A stretch of 64,000 nucleotides of DNA, taken from Bacteroidaceae bacterium. Lineage in GTDB: Bacteria; Bacteroidota; Bacteroidia; Bacteroidales; Bacteroidaceae. Below the pieces are notes generated by a model, which saw only the letters and a list, made by a program, of their open reading frames with translations, was not told where the DNA came from and did not search any database. A program made the translations under genes and the position numbers. Positions 48,556-56,763 of the stretch are shown here, one piece after another. Positions within the stretch are counted from its first letter, which is position 1, and every line of letters begins with the position of its first letter. The stretch lies in the NCBI GenBank assembly GCA_017453465.1, contig JAFTEV010000025.1:17310-81309 (forward strand). The letters are read 5' to 3'.

Positions 48556-50061
48556 CTACCCTTGCAAGTTCAGTGCGAAGCGGGCACCCTTCACGTAGGT
48601 GGAGACAACCTCGATGTCGCCGTCCATCCGCTGTGCCATGCGTTTGCAGATGGGCAGACCCAGTCCGTCGCCTGTGGTCAGGTCGCGGATTTCAAGGAAA
48701 GGCTTGAAGATGTCTTCCTGCTTCTCCTTGGGGATGCCGCAGCCCGTGTCGCTGACGATGAACTGGTGCTTGTGGGCACCGCGCTTCTTGTACTCCAGCA
48801 TAATCTGGCCCCCTTCGGGCGTGTAGATGGCTGCGTTGTTCAGCAGGTGGAGCAAGATGTGGGAGACATACTCCTTGTTGATGTTGGCCGACATCTTTGG
48901 CGCATCCACAGTGAGTGTCACGCCGCTCTTCACCTTGCCGCGTATCTCGTTCATCAGGTTCTCGCACAGTGTGGCCACCTGCGTCTCCTCTCGCTCCACG
49001 ACTCCCTCGCCGGCATTCTCCAGATTGGACAGTGTCTGGATGTGAGCCGAGAAGTCTTGCAGAGCCTTCACTTCAGGTGTGCGGCTGTCCAGCTTTCGCA
49101 GGGTCGGCTCCAGCTGGGCCGAAATGTTGCTGATGAACTTGGCTTTCAGCACATTGTTTTCGTTGGCTGTCTGGATGGTCTTCTTCTGCTTACGTGTGAG
49201 GAAGATGAAGCGCATCAGCACGATGCCGCCCAGCACCAGCACGGCGGCCAGCACAGCGGCCAGGATGCTCAGCCCCACGATGACTCCTTGTCGGGCCGAC
49301 AGCGAGCTGTCTTTCTCCACGATGGTAGCCTCCAGGTCGGCAATCTGCTTTTTCAGCGCACCCGTCTCGTCGGCCAGTCGCTGTGCACTGGCCGAGTCCT
49401 TCCATGCCACGTAGCTCTTGTAGCTCTCGGCTACCAGCGTAGCACTGCCGCTTTTACGTCCGTTGGCGATGAGGGTCTGATACACCTCGTCCACCTTGCC
49501 ATACTCCTTCGATGCAGTCAGCCTGTTGGTCATCTCCTTGAACGTGGCATTGCCCTTCTCGTTCTGGCCAAAGGTATAGTAGCAGATGGTCTTGCAGTAG
49601 AGCAGGTCGTTCTTCACGCCCTCGTCGCCACTGCTGTTGGCATACTGCTCCATGTGGCTAATCTGCTCCAGCGCACTGGCCGACTTCCGCATCTTCATGT
49701 ACATCTGGTAACGCTCCTTCGAGGTCTGGTAGTGCAGTGCAGCTCTGTTGGCCCCCTTGCCGTTGGCCTCGATGCTCTGGTCAATGCGGCGCAGCAGGTC
49801 GAAAGCCTCCTTGTACAGGTTCTCCTTGTAGTACAGGGATGTGGCCTTCACGCCACATTCCACGCTCTGCGCCATCTGTCCCTTGCTGGCATAGTCCTCA
49901 AACGACCGAATGAACAGCGAGCGCGCATTGGCCACATTGCCCTTTCCGCTCTCCGCCTCGGCTCTTTCTTGCAGACTGCTCTGGTCTGCTCCCTGCACAC
50001 TGGTGGCTACAGCCCAGCCCAGCAGCATACTCAAAAATACAATTAAAACACTCCTTTTCAT
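48556..50061 (-). CDS. TPR sensor with kinase-like ATPase lacking the phospho-histidine
   Basis: The 501-residue protein has a signal peptide (about 1-24), periplasmic TPR-like helices (about 30-235), a membrane helix (about 260-288) and a cytoplasmic histidine-kinase-like part. The H-box reads KFISNISAQLEPTL, with Ala315 where the phospho-histidine should be. The ATPase keeps its N-box (LLNNAAIYTPEG), G1 (DTGCGIP) and G2 (GDGLGLPICKRM). I recall the same ISAQ(L/M)EPTL form in other Bacteroidales, so this looks like a stable family rather than a recent loss. It may act by ATP-dependent conformational change or by partnering another kinase. Confidence 0.8.
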   Translation of the reverse strand: MKRSVLIVFLSMLLGWAVATSVQGADQSSLQERAEAESGKGNVANARSLFIRSFEDYASKGQMAQSVECGVKATSLYYKENLYKEAFDLLRRIDQSIEANGKGANRAALHYQTSKERYQMYMKMRKSASALEQISHMEQYANSSGDEGVKNDLLYCKTICYYTFGQNEKGNATFKEMTNRLTASKEYGKVDEVYQTLIANGRKSGSATLVAESYKSYVAWKDSASAQRLADETGALKKQIADLEATIVEKDSSLSARQGVIVGLSILAAVLAAVLVLGGIVLMRFIFLTRKQKKTIQTANENNVLKAKFISNISAQLEPTLRKLDSRTPEVKALQDFSAHIQTLSNLENAGEGVVEREETQVATLCENLMNEIRGKVKSGVTLTVDAPKMSANINKEYVSHILLHLLNNAAIYTPEGGQIMLEYKKRGAHKHQFIVSDTGCGIPKEKQEDIFKPFLEIRDLTTGDGLGLPICKRMAQRMDGDIEVVSTYVKGARFALNLQG

Positions 50062-50094
50062 GTCGTATAAAATGTTGAAGATTGAATTTGTCTT

Positions 50095-50103
50095 GCAAAA
50101 TTA
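50095..50103 (-). promoter_or_regulatory. -7 box of the TPR sensor gene
   Basis: TAATTTTGC on the minus strand matches TAnnTTTG and lies 34 bases before the ATG. Confidence 0.6.
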
Positions 50104-50133
50104 GGCATTTATTATCATTCAGCCCATAAAGAA

Positions 50134-50184
50134 ACACAAAAAAAGCAGCCATACGCATTGTTAAACAATGTCAATGGCTGCTAA
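50134..50184 (-). terminator. Intrinsic terminator of the receptor operon
   Basis: On the minus strand AGCAGCCAT pairs with ATGGCTGCT, with an inner ACATTGT/ACAATG stem, followed by seven Ts. It lies about 200 bases after the receptor stop. Confidence 0.85.
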
Positions 50185-50271
50185 TTTTCGTTCATCATTC
50201 TGCCAGAACGCTGTGTTTTTCGCATCGAAAGGAGTAGTGAAAACAAGCTGAGAACGTTAGGTTTGCAAAGT

Positions 50272-50358
50272 ATCTCGCTCACGTAGGCAATGCGTCGCGC
50301 TCGCGTAGGCAATTGTCTCCACTTAATTGCCTACGCGAGCGCGGCGCATTGCTAACAC
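50272..50358. repeat. REP-like palindrome (GCGTAGGCAAT family), copy 3
   Basis: TCACGTAGGCAATGCGTCGC and GCTCGCGTAGGCAATT on the left are matched by AATTGCCTACGCGAGCGC and GCGCATTGC on the right. It lies between the receptor stop and its terminator. Confidence 0.88.
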
Positions 50359-50384
50359 GGTTTAAGAATTTGTGCAGTCTGTCC

Positions 50385-52928
50385 TCAGTGGCTGCCCCCC
50401 TTCACGAGGTGCAGTTGGCAGGTGAGCATCAGGGTGCGGCCCAGCAGGTGGCAGTCGTAGGTGTAGCGGTCGGTGGCAGTGTAGGTGGTGTAGGTGTAGT
50501 GGCGGGTGTCCAGGAGGTTCTGGAGGGTGAGTTTCCAGACGGCACGGCGGGTTTTGTACTGGGCGGTGGCTCCAAGGATGGCGGCGTTCTTATACTGGTG
50601 GGCTGTGATTTCCTGCCGCACGAAGTGGGCGTTGACTTTCACTTCGAGGTTGTCCCAGGGGTAGAGGGCGAAGTAGCCGATGAGGGTGGTGGCGGCGAGC
50701 GACTCCACGGCTCCCGTCAGGCGTGTGTAGTTCTTGGCAAAGCGGCCTTCGCCCGTCAGTTGCATCCAGGCAAAGGGGTTGTAGGTGGCTTCGCCGCTGA
50801 GGGTGAAGCCGTAGTTGTGGCTGGTGACGAGCTGGCCTTGCGACATGGACTGGTTGCTGCCCCAGTAGGCGGAGGACTTGAAGATGAGTTTGGTGTGGAT
50901 GGGGATGTAGGACTTGGAGAGGCTGAGGTCGGCGGTGGCGGAGCGGAAGTGGCTGTCCTGGGGCAGGGTGGCGTTTTCTACATTCGTGCCGCCCACGGTC
51001 TGGCTGGACAGGGTGTTGCGCTGGCCTTGGCTCCATGAGGCGTTGGTGACGAGGGTGAAGTAGCGGTAGGGTATCTGGAACTTGTAGCCCAGGTCGGTCT
51101 GCCACTTCTGCCCCTTGCCGATGATGCCCGAAGCTGCCGAAAGGGTGCGGTAGGAGGTGTGGACGGGTGTGGTGAGCAGGTCGAGCAGGTCACCCACGGT
51201 GGTGGTGAGCTGACTGCTGAGGCGCAGTTCCGATTCGCCGCTGAAGGTGTAGCGGAGGTTGAAGGCGGGATTGGCGCAGAAGTGGCTGTAGCGACAGCCT
51301 GTGTAGTCGAGGTGAATCCACCGCAGTGTGGCCACCAGGCTCATGTAGAGGCGGCGGCTGGGTGAACGCCATTCGGTGTTGGGGTAGAGGGAGGGGACGA
51401 GCCGCCAGCCGCTGATGCGGCGGCCAGCCTCGATGAGCTGGTAGTCGGCACGCAGGTCGAAGGGGAGGTTGATGCGCCATTGCTGACTGATTTTCCACTG
51501 GTAAGCGGTGCTGTGACTCGTGAGAAGGCTGGTGCTCTGGGCACGCTCCGTGAGGTCGTTCATGGCCAGAACAACACGGGGCGCACGCTGGAACTGTATG
51601 TTGGACGTGAAGCTCCACTTCCGCTGGCCGATGCGTAGCTTCGACTGGAGGCTGTTGGTGATGTTGAGGCCGAGGGCAGAACGGTGCTGGTGGTTGCCGA
51701 CTGAAGTGCCGTCCACGGTGCTGAGGACGGGACAGAGGTTCTGCTCGAACAGTGCCTTCACGCGCAGGTTGTCGCAGAAGTAGTGGTTCTGGGCGTTGTC
51801 TTCGTACTTCAGTTCCAGCTTGGGGCGGTGGAGGCGTGTGCTGGGCGTGGAGGTTTCGAGCACGGAGACGGGATGCTGGCTCTCCACAAGGTAGGTGGTC
51901 TGGGTGGTGAAGCTGCTCAGGCGTTCTTCGTAAGTGTAATCTACGTTGGCACGTAGCTGGCGAATGCTGTCCAGCTTGAGGATGCCGTTAAGACTGCCGT
52001 AGCCGTTGGTCTGGCGCAGATGTTCCCCCACGGGTGGCTGTCTGCCACCCCATGCGGGCAGTTTGCTCAGGGCGAGGGCGGCGACGTTGCTGCCGCCGAA
52101 GTGGTCTATCATGTCGTAGGAGCCGAAGTTGCCGTGGTTGCTGTATTTGGCAGAGGCTATGGCCTGGAAGTTGTCGGTGAACATCATGCCGGTGAGTCCT
52201 GCCGCATAGAGCGGCCTGTCCTCCATCCAACCCGCACCTGCGATGGGTTCGCCGAAGGGCTTGAACTTCGCCTTCTTGGTCAGCTTGATGTTCAGCGCGA
52301 CGTTGGCACTCTCTTCGTCGGCATCAATCTTCTTGTCTTTGTGGTGGCGCAGCACCTGCACCTGGCTGGTGTATTCGGCTGGGATGTTCTTGGTGGCGAG
52401 GTTGTACTTGCCGCCCAGCATGTCGAGTCCCTCGATGTAGAAATGGCTGATGGGGCGGCCCATGTAGCGGATGGCTCCCGTGCCCGACACCTCTATGCCT
52501 GGCAGCCGTTTCAGCCCGTCCTCCAGGGTTACGTCGCCCTTGCCCAGAAAGGAGGCGAGGTTGTAGGACAGTGTGTCGCCCAGCAGCAGGAGGGGTGCGG
52601 CCTTCACCTGCACTTCGCGCAGGGCGATGGTGCGGGGCGTGAGCACCATGTCCTGAGTGGGGGAGAGGGGTGTTTCTTCTTTTTCGTAGGCCACGTGCGA
52701 GAATGTCAGCATGGTGCCTTCTTTCTTTTCCACGCGCAGGGTGTAGTGTCCCTGCTTATTGGTGGTGGTGAAGGCGAGCGAGCGGTTGCCCAGTGTGGCC
52801 TTGACAATCACGTCGGGAACGGGTTGGCCTTGCAGGTCTTTCACAGTGCCTGATACTTCCACGGTGTTCTGGCCGTGGGCTTTCAGGCTCAGCAGGATGC
52901 CTAAGATGAGGGTGAGCAGTGTCTTCAT
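50385..52928 (-). CDS. TonB-dependent-receptor-like outer-membrane protein paired with GLPGLI
   Basis: The 847-residue protein has a signal peptide (about 1-19), a carboxypeptidase-regulatory-like domain (about 22-105; VEVSGTVKDLQGQPVPDVIVKATLG) and a plug-like region (about 115-225; VTLEDGLKRLPGIEVSGTGAIRYMGRPISHFYIEGLDML). A long beta-barrel completes it. This plug variant (GLKRLPGI, YIEGLDMLGGKY) is the type I associate with GLPGLI proteins. No SusD partner is adjacent, so it is not a classic glycan importer. It may move or receive a peptide or metal ligand. A hairpin lies just upstream of its start. Confidence 0.8.
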   Translation of the reverse strand: MKTLLTLILGILLSLKAHGQNTVEVSGTVKDLQGQPVPDVIVKATLGNRSLAFTTTNKQGHYTLRVEKKEGTMLTFSHVAYEKEETPLSPTQDMVLTPRTIALREVQVKAAPLLLLGDTLSYNLASFLGKGDVTLEDGLKRLPGIEVSGTGAIRYMGRPISHFYIEGLDMLGGKYNLATKNIPAEYTSQVQVLRHHKDKKIDADEESANVALNIKLTKKAKFKPFGEPIAGAGWMEDRPLYAAGLTGMMFTDNFQAIASAKYSNHGNFGSYDMIDHFGGSNVAALALSKLPAWGGRQPPVGEHLRQTNGYGSLNGILKLDSIRQLRANVDYTYEERLSSFTTQTTYLVESQHPVSVLETSTPSTRLHRPKLELKYEDNAQNHYFCDNLRVKALFEQNLCPVLSTVDGTSVGNHQHRSALGLNITNSLQSKLRIGQRKWSFTSNIQFQRAPRVVLAMNDLTERAQSTSLLTSHSTAYQWKISQQWRINLPFDLRADYQLIEAGRRISGWRLVPSLYPNTEWRSPSRRLYMSLVATLRWIHLDYTGCRYSHFCANPAFNLRYTFSGESELRLSSQLTTTVGDLLDLLTTPVHTSYRTLSAASGIIGKGQKWQTDLGYKFQIPYRYFTLVTNASWSQGQRNTLSSQTVGGTNVENATLPQDSHFRSATADLSLSKSYIPIHTKLIFKSSAYWGSNQSMSQGQLVTSHNYGFTLSGEATYNPFAWMQLTGEGRFAKNYTRLTGAVESLAATTLIGYFALYPWDNLEVKVNAHFVRQEITAHQYKNAAILGATAQYKTRRAVWKLTLQNLLDTRHYTYTTYTATDRYTYDCHLLGRTLMLTCQLHLVKGGSH

Positions 52929-52958
52929 GGTGTGTCTCTTTGTGTGGGGGTAAATACA

Positions 52959-52992
52959 AAAGCGGGGCTACTTTCACAAGCGGCCCCGCTTT
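52959..52992 (-). terminator. Terminator or attenuator ahead of the receptor gene
   Basis: AAAGCGGGGC pairs perfectly with GCCCCGCTTT around a 14-base loop. On the minus strand TTTTGTATTT follows, and the receptor ATG is 30 bases further on. It could reduce read-through from the GLPGLI gene. Confidence 0.6.
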
Positions 52993-53026
52993 GTGGTTAA
53001 CCATTGCTTAACTAATCTTTAATTGG

Positions 53027-53235
53027 GTGTTGCGGTTTTGCGGTTTTCAAATTGAACACAGAGACACGGAGACACAGAGATAACAATTAGGAACGAGGAA
53101 TAAGGAACCTTTAGCTCGACGAAGTCAATTGATACTCCATTTGTCAAATTAGGATACTCCAATTGTGAATTGTGCATTATTTATCTCTGTGCCTCTGTGT
53201 CTCTGTGTTCAATTTTATATGGTTTTGCGGTAAAA
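53027..53235. repeat. Nested composite repeat with ACACAGAG arms
   Basis: A 34-base arm (53050-53083) pairs with 53181-53214 with two mismatches. Between them lie GGAACGAGGAATAAGG units, the CCTTTAGCTCGACGAAGTCAA module (also at 41285-41305) and TTGATACTCC/AATTGTG units. GCGGTT units flank it on both sides, with TTTTGCGGTAAAACAACCGC at the right end. Confidence 0.9.
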
Positions 53236-53244
53236 CAACCGCCC

Positions 53245-54099
53245 TCATTTCAGCTCTAATGGCTGATAGTAGCGCACGTTGTCCTTGTGGGGCGAGTAGA
53301 TGCCGTTGTAGTATTCCACCCAGTCGGTGGGGCCCCACATGTAGGACTGCACCTGGATGTTGTCGCCAGCCGAGAGCCAGTAGTGCGGGTCTTGCACGTA
53401 GCGCGGACTGCAAAAGAGGCCGTTGCGGAACTTCACGAACCTGGCATTGTCCATGCGCACGTAGTCAGGTTTAGGTGTATAGGTGATGGGGTAGTGTTCA
53501 ACGGTGAGTGCGTCCAGCTCGAAGTGGTGGATGCCGTCTTTGTCGTCGGCACGGACTATCAGCCCTGGGCAACCGTGCAGCTTCCACGGCCCTGCGGTGC
53601 TGGGCACGTCTTCGGTGTAGAACACGGTCCATGTGCGTCCGCCAAATTCGCCCACGGCTTTCTTGCAGGGGTAGGTGGCGATGGTGGCGGTGTCGTCCAT
53701 GAGCTGCCACTTGATGGTGTTCATCGGCTGGGTGGTTTCGTATGCCTTGGGCACTACGCCCTCGCGAGTGGTCAGCTTTCCTTCGGGGTGATTGACATAG
53801 ATGCATTCGGGCATCATGTTGACACAGTGTGTCCAGAGTGCGTGCAGCACGTCTTCGCTGCGGTTGCGGTGGACGAAGCGGTCGTACCAGTAGTATTCCA
53901 TCACTCGGTTTACCTTCGTGCCGACCTGAACGGCCAGGCGCACGGTATCGACCATGTCTTCGCCTGTCTTGCCCAGGCGGGTGTTGCAAGCGTAGCGATA
54001 GACGACGGTGAATTGCGACACATCTACGCTGTCTTTGGTTTCGGCAGAGCCACAGAGGGCTGCCATCCCTGTGAGCAGGGACAGAAAAAGTCTTTTCAT
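53245..54099 (-). CDS. GLPGLI-family secreted protein
   Basis: The 284-residue protein has a signal peptide (about 1-19) and the family signature in the variant form HGCPGLIVRADDKDGIHHFELDAL (about 180-200). YRYACNTRLGKTGEDMVDTVRLAVQVG lies near the start, as expected. GLPGLI proteins are typically encoded beside a TonB-dependent-receptor-like protein, as here; their activity is not established. GCPGLI replaces the consensus GLPGLI. Confidence 0.88.
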   Translation of the reverse strand: MKRLFLSLLTGMAALCGSAETKDSVDVSQFTVVYRYACNTRLGKTGEDMVDTVRLAVQVGTKVNRVMEYYWYDRFVHRNRSEDVLHALWTHCVNMMPECIYVNHPEGKLTTREGVVPKAYETTQPMNTIKWQLMDDTATIATYPCKKAVGEFGGRTWTVFYTEDVPSTAGPWKLHGCPGLIVRADDKDGIHHFELDALTVEHYPITYTPKPDYVRMDNARFVKFRNGLFCSPRYVQDPHYWLSAGDNIQVQSYMWGPTDWVEYYNGIYSPHKDNVRYYQPLELK

Positions 54100-54105
54100 G
54101 TTGTT

Positions 54106-54248
54106 CGGGATTTTGCGGTTTTTCGGTTCTTCGGTTTTGCGGTTTTTGCGGTTGGACGGTTTTACGGTCGCTTCGCTTTACGGTTCTTCGGTTTTGCGGT
54201 GGTACAACCGTATAACCGTACAACCATATGACCGTATAACCGCCCAAC
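54106..54248. repeat. GCGGTT-family hairpin repeat, full copy 1
   Basis: Left arm units TTTGCGGTTTTTCGG are followed by the core ACGGTCGCTTCGCTTTACGG (about 54162-54181). TTTTGCGGTGGTACAACCGT and inverted units ATAACCGTACAACC, ATGACCGTATAACCG come next. It starts four bases behind the GLPGLI ATG. Confidence 0.92.
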
Positions 54249-54254
54249 TGCCTT

Positions 54255-54938
54255 TTATTTCAGCTTGAATGTGACGGGAATGGTGAATCGGCAACGCACT
54301 TCTTTGTCCTTGATTTTCCCTGGTGTCCATCTTTCCATGCGCCTGCACATTCTGAGAGCTTCGTCGGTGCAGGCTTTCTGGGCTGCTTCAAACTCGGCTT
54401 GGGTGATGGCATCGCGGTCTTTGGGTTCACCCGTGAGTGGAGTTTTCCATTTGATGAGTTTGGTGTGGCTGGTGGTCTCCTTCAGCACCTTAAAGTTTGT
54501 GCACCTGCCGTCTTTCTCCACCACGAATTGTACAATGACACGGCCATAGACTCCGCAGTCTTGTGCTATCTGCGGATAGTGCAGGTTCTGAATGTAGAAT
54601 TGCAGCAAGCCGTTCATGCCTCCTGGATATTCGGGATTCTTCTCCACCACGTCGTAGATGGGGTCATCGTCGGGTGCAAAGATGGTAGCAAACCGCAGGT
54701 TGCTCTTCGACGATATGACCGCTGAAGCAATGCCAGCCAGACTGAGGCAGAAGATGATGCCTGTGATGGCGGCAGCCTTGGCGAAGGTTTGGTTTTGAGT
54801 TGAGCGTTTAGCGTTTATAGACGTTGTAGTAAAGTCTTTCAACTCTAACCTCTCATCTCTCAAATCTTTTTCAAACTTTGCCCATTCTGCATCGATGTCG
54901 GGCATTCCTATTCTCTTGTCTAATTCTTCGGTAGTCAT
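54255..54938 (-). CDS. Anti-sigma-like protein with TonB C-terminal domain
   Basis: The 227-residue protein has a cytoplasmic N-terminus (about 1-52), one membrane helix (about 56-76) and a TonB C-terminal-like domain (about 120-225; PEYPGGMNGLLQFYIQNLHYPQIAQDCGVYGRVIVQFVVEKDG). It overlaps the sigma gene by four bases, as anti-sigma factors do. It may therefore be both sigma regulator and energy transducer for the receptor encoded next. Residues about 25-50 are encoded by a TTTAGAG-type repeat with its core. Confidence 0.8.
   Translation of the reverse strand: MTTEELDKRIGMPDIDAEWAKFEKDLRDERLELKDFTTTSINAKRSTQNQTFAKAAAITGIIFCLSLAGIASAVISSKSNLRFATIFAPDDDPIYDVVEKNPEYPGGMNGLLQFYIQNLHYPQIAQDCGVYGRVIVQFVVEKDGRCTNFKVLKETTSHTKLIKWKTPLTGEPKDRDAITQAEFEAAQKACTDEALRMCRRMERWTPGKIKDKEVRCRFTIPVTFKLK
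54793..54870. repeat. TTTAGAGTTTA-family repeat inside the TonB-like gene
   Basis: The 31-base core at 54813-54843 differs by one base from 28670-28700. Here it is translated in frame (LELKDFTTTSIN). Flanking units are TTGAGCGTTTAGCG and TCTAACCTCTCATCTC. Confidence 0.9.
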
Positions 54939-55429
54939 AGCTTTGTTGGTTTTAGGATGGAACGTAATTTTGCTAAAGAATGTGTGATGTGCTTGTTTAC
55001 GGCTGAAGGGCTGATGCCCAGTGCCTGTGCCGTTTGCGAGTAGGTCATGTCCTCGTCGTAGTGCAGGGCGAGGATGCGTCGGTCTTGTTCAGTCAGGTTC
55101 TCGTCGATGACTCGTGCCAGTTCGTCAAGGAGTTCTTGCCGCTCTTCGCCCAGCTGTGCGTCTTGTTCGGTTTGCAGTTCCGCTTCCAGCTCGGTCTGGA
55201 CGCGACGGGTGCGCAGGGCGTTGAGGCATTGGTTCCTCACGGCCACCAGCAGGTAGCCCGTGAGGGCATTGGCATCCAGCTGTGGCTGCCTGTGCCACAA
55301 CTGCGTGAACACTTGACTCACAGCATCGCGGGCATCTTCCGCCTCCTCCATCAGCGAGTAGGCCAGTCGGTACATTTGCCGATAGTTGCTCTTGTACAGT
55401 TGCTCGAATGTCTTTTTGTCGTAATGCAT
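54935..55429 (-). CDS. ECF-type RNA polymerase sigma factor
   Basis: The 164-residue protein has region 2 (FEQLYKSNYRQMYRLAYSLMEEAEDARDAVSQVFTQLW) and region 4 (LTEQDRRILALHYDEDMTYSQTAQALGISPSAVNKHITHSLAKLR). It probably controls the TonB-like/GLPGLI/receptor genes downstream and itself. Its stop overlaps the TonB-like start as ATGA. The ATG is directly preceded by a GCGGTT hairpin repeat. Confidence 0.9.
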   Translation of the reverse strand: MHYDKKTFEQLYKSNYRQMYRLAYSLMEEAEDARDAVSQVFTQLWHRQPQLDANALTGYLLVAVRNQCLNALRTRRVQTELEAELQTEQDAQLGEERQELLDELARVIDENLTEQDRRILALHYDEDMTYSQTAQALGISPSAVNKHITHSLAKLRSILKPTKL

Positions 55430-55433
55430 GAGT

Positions 55434-55550
55434 TTTGCGGTTTTGCGGTTGGACGGTTTTGCGGTTTTACGGTCGCTTTGCTTTACGGTTTTACGGTTTT
55501 GCGGTAGAACAACCGTCCAACCGTATGACCGTATAACCGTCCAACCGTTT
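55434..55550. repeat. GCGGTT-family hairpin repeat, full copy 2
   Basis: Arm TTTTGCGGTTTTGCGG, core ACGGTCGCTTTGCTTTACGG, TTTTGCGGTAGAACAACCGT, then inverted ACCGTATGACCGTATAACCG units follow in order. It begins five bases behind the sigma gene ATG. Confidence 0.92.
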
Positions 55551-55603
55551 TAATTATAATACACACGAAAAAGCAAATCAAATACCCCTATAACGCATTT
55601 TTT

Positions 55604-55634
55604 TTGCAAAAATAGAGAAAAAAACTTAACTTTG
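55604..55634 (+). promoter_or_regulatory. Promoter of the M20 deacylase gene
   Basis: TTTTG ending at 55606 and TAACTTTG (55627-55634) are 20 bases apart. The ATG follows 23 bases later. Confidence 0.7.
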
Positions 55635-55656
55635 CAGCGGAAAAGTCAAAACGGAA

Positions 55657-56763
55657 ATGGAAAAGTCAAATAGTCAAATTGCCCAATTAAGTGGGGAAGC
55701 TGTGCAGCTACTGAAGCAGCTGATTGCCACGCCCAGCGTGAGCCGCGACGAAGCGCGTGCAGCCGATGTGCTGGAAGCTTATATGCAGAGGAGAGGGCTG
55801 CACCCCCAGCGATATAATAATAATGTGTGGTGTCTCTCGGACGGCTTCAACCCCAGCAGGGGGCCTGCTATCCTGCTCAATGCCCACATCGACACGGTGA
55901 AGCCCGTGGCTGGCTGGCAGCACGACCCTTTCACCCCCACACTGGAGGGCGACTGCCTCTACGGGCTGGGCAGCAATGACTGCGGCGGTGGTCTGGTCAG
56001 TCTGCTGCAGGTGTTTATCGCCCTAAATGGGCTGTCCCAGAACCTCATCTTCCTCGCCTCTGCCGAAGAAGAAGTCTCTGGCAAGAACGGCATCGAGAGC
56101 GTCCTGCCCCAGCTGCCAGCCGTAGCCTTCGCCATCGTGGGCGAACCCACAGGGATGCAGCCAGCCATTGCCGAAAAAGGACTGATGGTGATTGACGCAA
56201 CGGCGCACGGCAAGGCTGGCCACGCTGCACGCGACGAGGGTGACAACGCCATCTACCGTGCCATACAGGACATCCACTGGCTCAGCCGCTGGACATTCCC
56301 TAAGCAGTCGCCCCTGCTCGGTCCCGTGAAGCAGACGGTGACCATCGTGAATGCGGGTACGCAGCACAACGTCGTGCCCGACCTGTGCACTTTCACCATC
56401 GACGTGCGCAGCAACGAGTGTTATACGAATGAAGAAATTTTCCGCTTCTTCCAGCAACACCTGCAGTCGGAGCTGAAGGCACGTTCCTTCCGCCTCTCCT
56501 CTTCCCGCATCGACCCCCAGCACCCCTTTGTCCAAGCTTGCATCCGTGAGGGGCTTACCCCCTTTGGCTCTCCCACACTGAGCGACCAGGCTCTCATGCC
56601 TTTCCCGTCGCTGAAATTGGGGCCTGGCGACTCTGCTCGTTCCCACACCGCAGACGAATACATAAAAATCAGCGAAATAGAACATGCCATTTCGCTGTAT
56701 TTGAAATTAATAAATCCGAATTACGAAATCCGAAATCCGAAAGGCCATCCGGATGGTTCGTAA
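55657..56763 (+). CDS. M20 metallo-deacylase, ArgE-like
   Basis: The 368-residue zinc enzyme probably removes the acyl group from N-acetyl- or N-succinyl-ornithine/citrulline in arginine synthesis, linking it to argB at 22581. Metal motifs are LLNAHIDTVKP (His, Asp), GLGSNDCGGGL (Asp), ASAEEEVSGKNG (Glu pair) and VGEPTGM; GKAGHAARDEGDNA marks the dimer domain. The start MEKSNSQIAQLS lies in AGTCAAATAGTCAAATTG repeat units. The end (LINPNYEIRNPKGHPDGS) lies in an ATTACGAAA repeat, so both termini appear repeat-derived. Confidence 0.85.
   Translation: MEKSNSQIAQLSGEAVQLLKQLIATPSVSRDEARAADVLEAYMQRRGLHPQRYNNNVWCLSDGFNPSRGPAILLNAHIDTVKPVAGWQHDPFTPTLEGDCLYGLGSNDCGGGLVSLLQVFIALNGLSQNLIFLASAEEEVSGKNGIESVLPQLPAVAFAIVGEPTGMQPAIAEKGLMVIDATAHGKAGHAARDEGDNAIYRAIQDIHWLSRWTFPKQSPLLGPVKQTVTIVNAGTQHNVVPDLCTFTIDVRSNECYTNEEIFRFFQQHLQSELKARSFRLSSSRIDPQHPFVQACIREGLTPFGSPTLSDQALMPFPSLKLGPGDSARSHTADEYIKISEIEHAISLYLKLINPNYEIRNPKGHPDGS

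Larger units (their letters stand above)
50062..50384. other. Gap between two leftward genes
   Basis: This gap holds the promoter of the TPR sensor gene (50095-50103), a strong terminator for the receptor gene (50134-50184) and a REP-like palindrome (50272-50358). Confidence 0.75.
52929..53244. other. Repeat-filled gap between GLPGLI and receptor genes
   Basis: Nearly all of this gap is repeats: a GC-rich hairpin (52959-52992), GCGGTT units (53027-53046) and a 34-base inverted repeat of ACACAGAG units enclosing other repeat types (53050-53214). No gene is visible. Confidence 0.8.
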
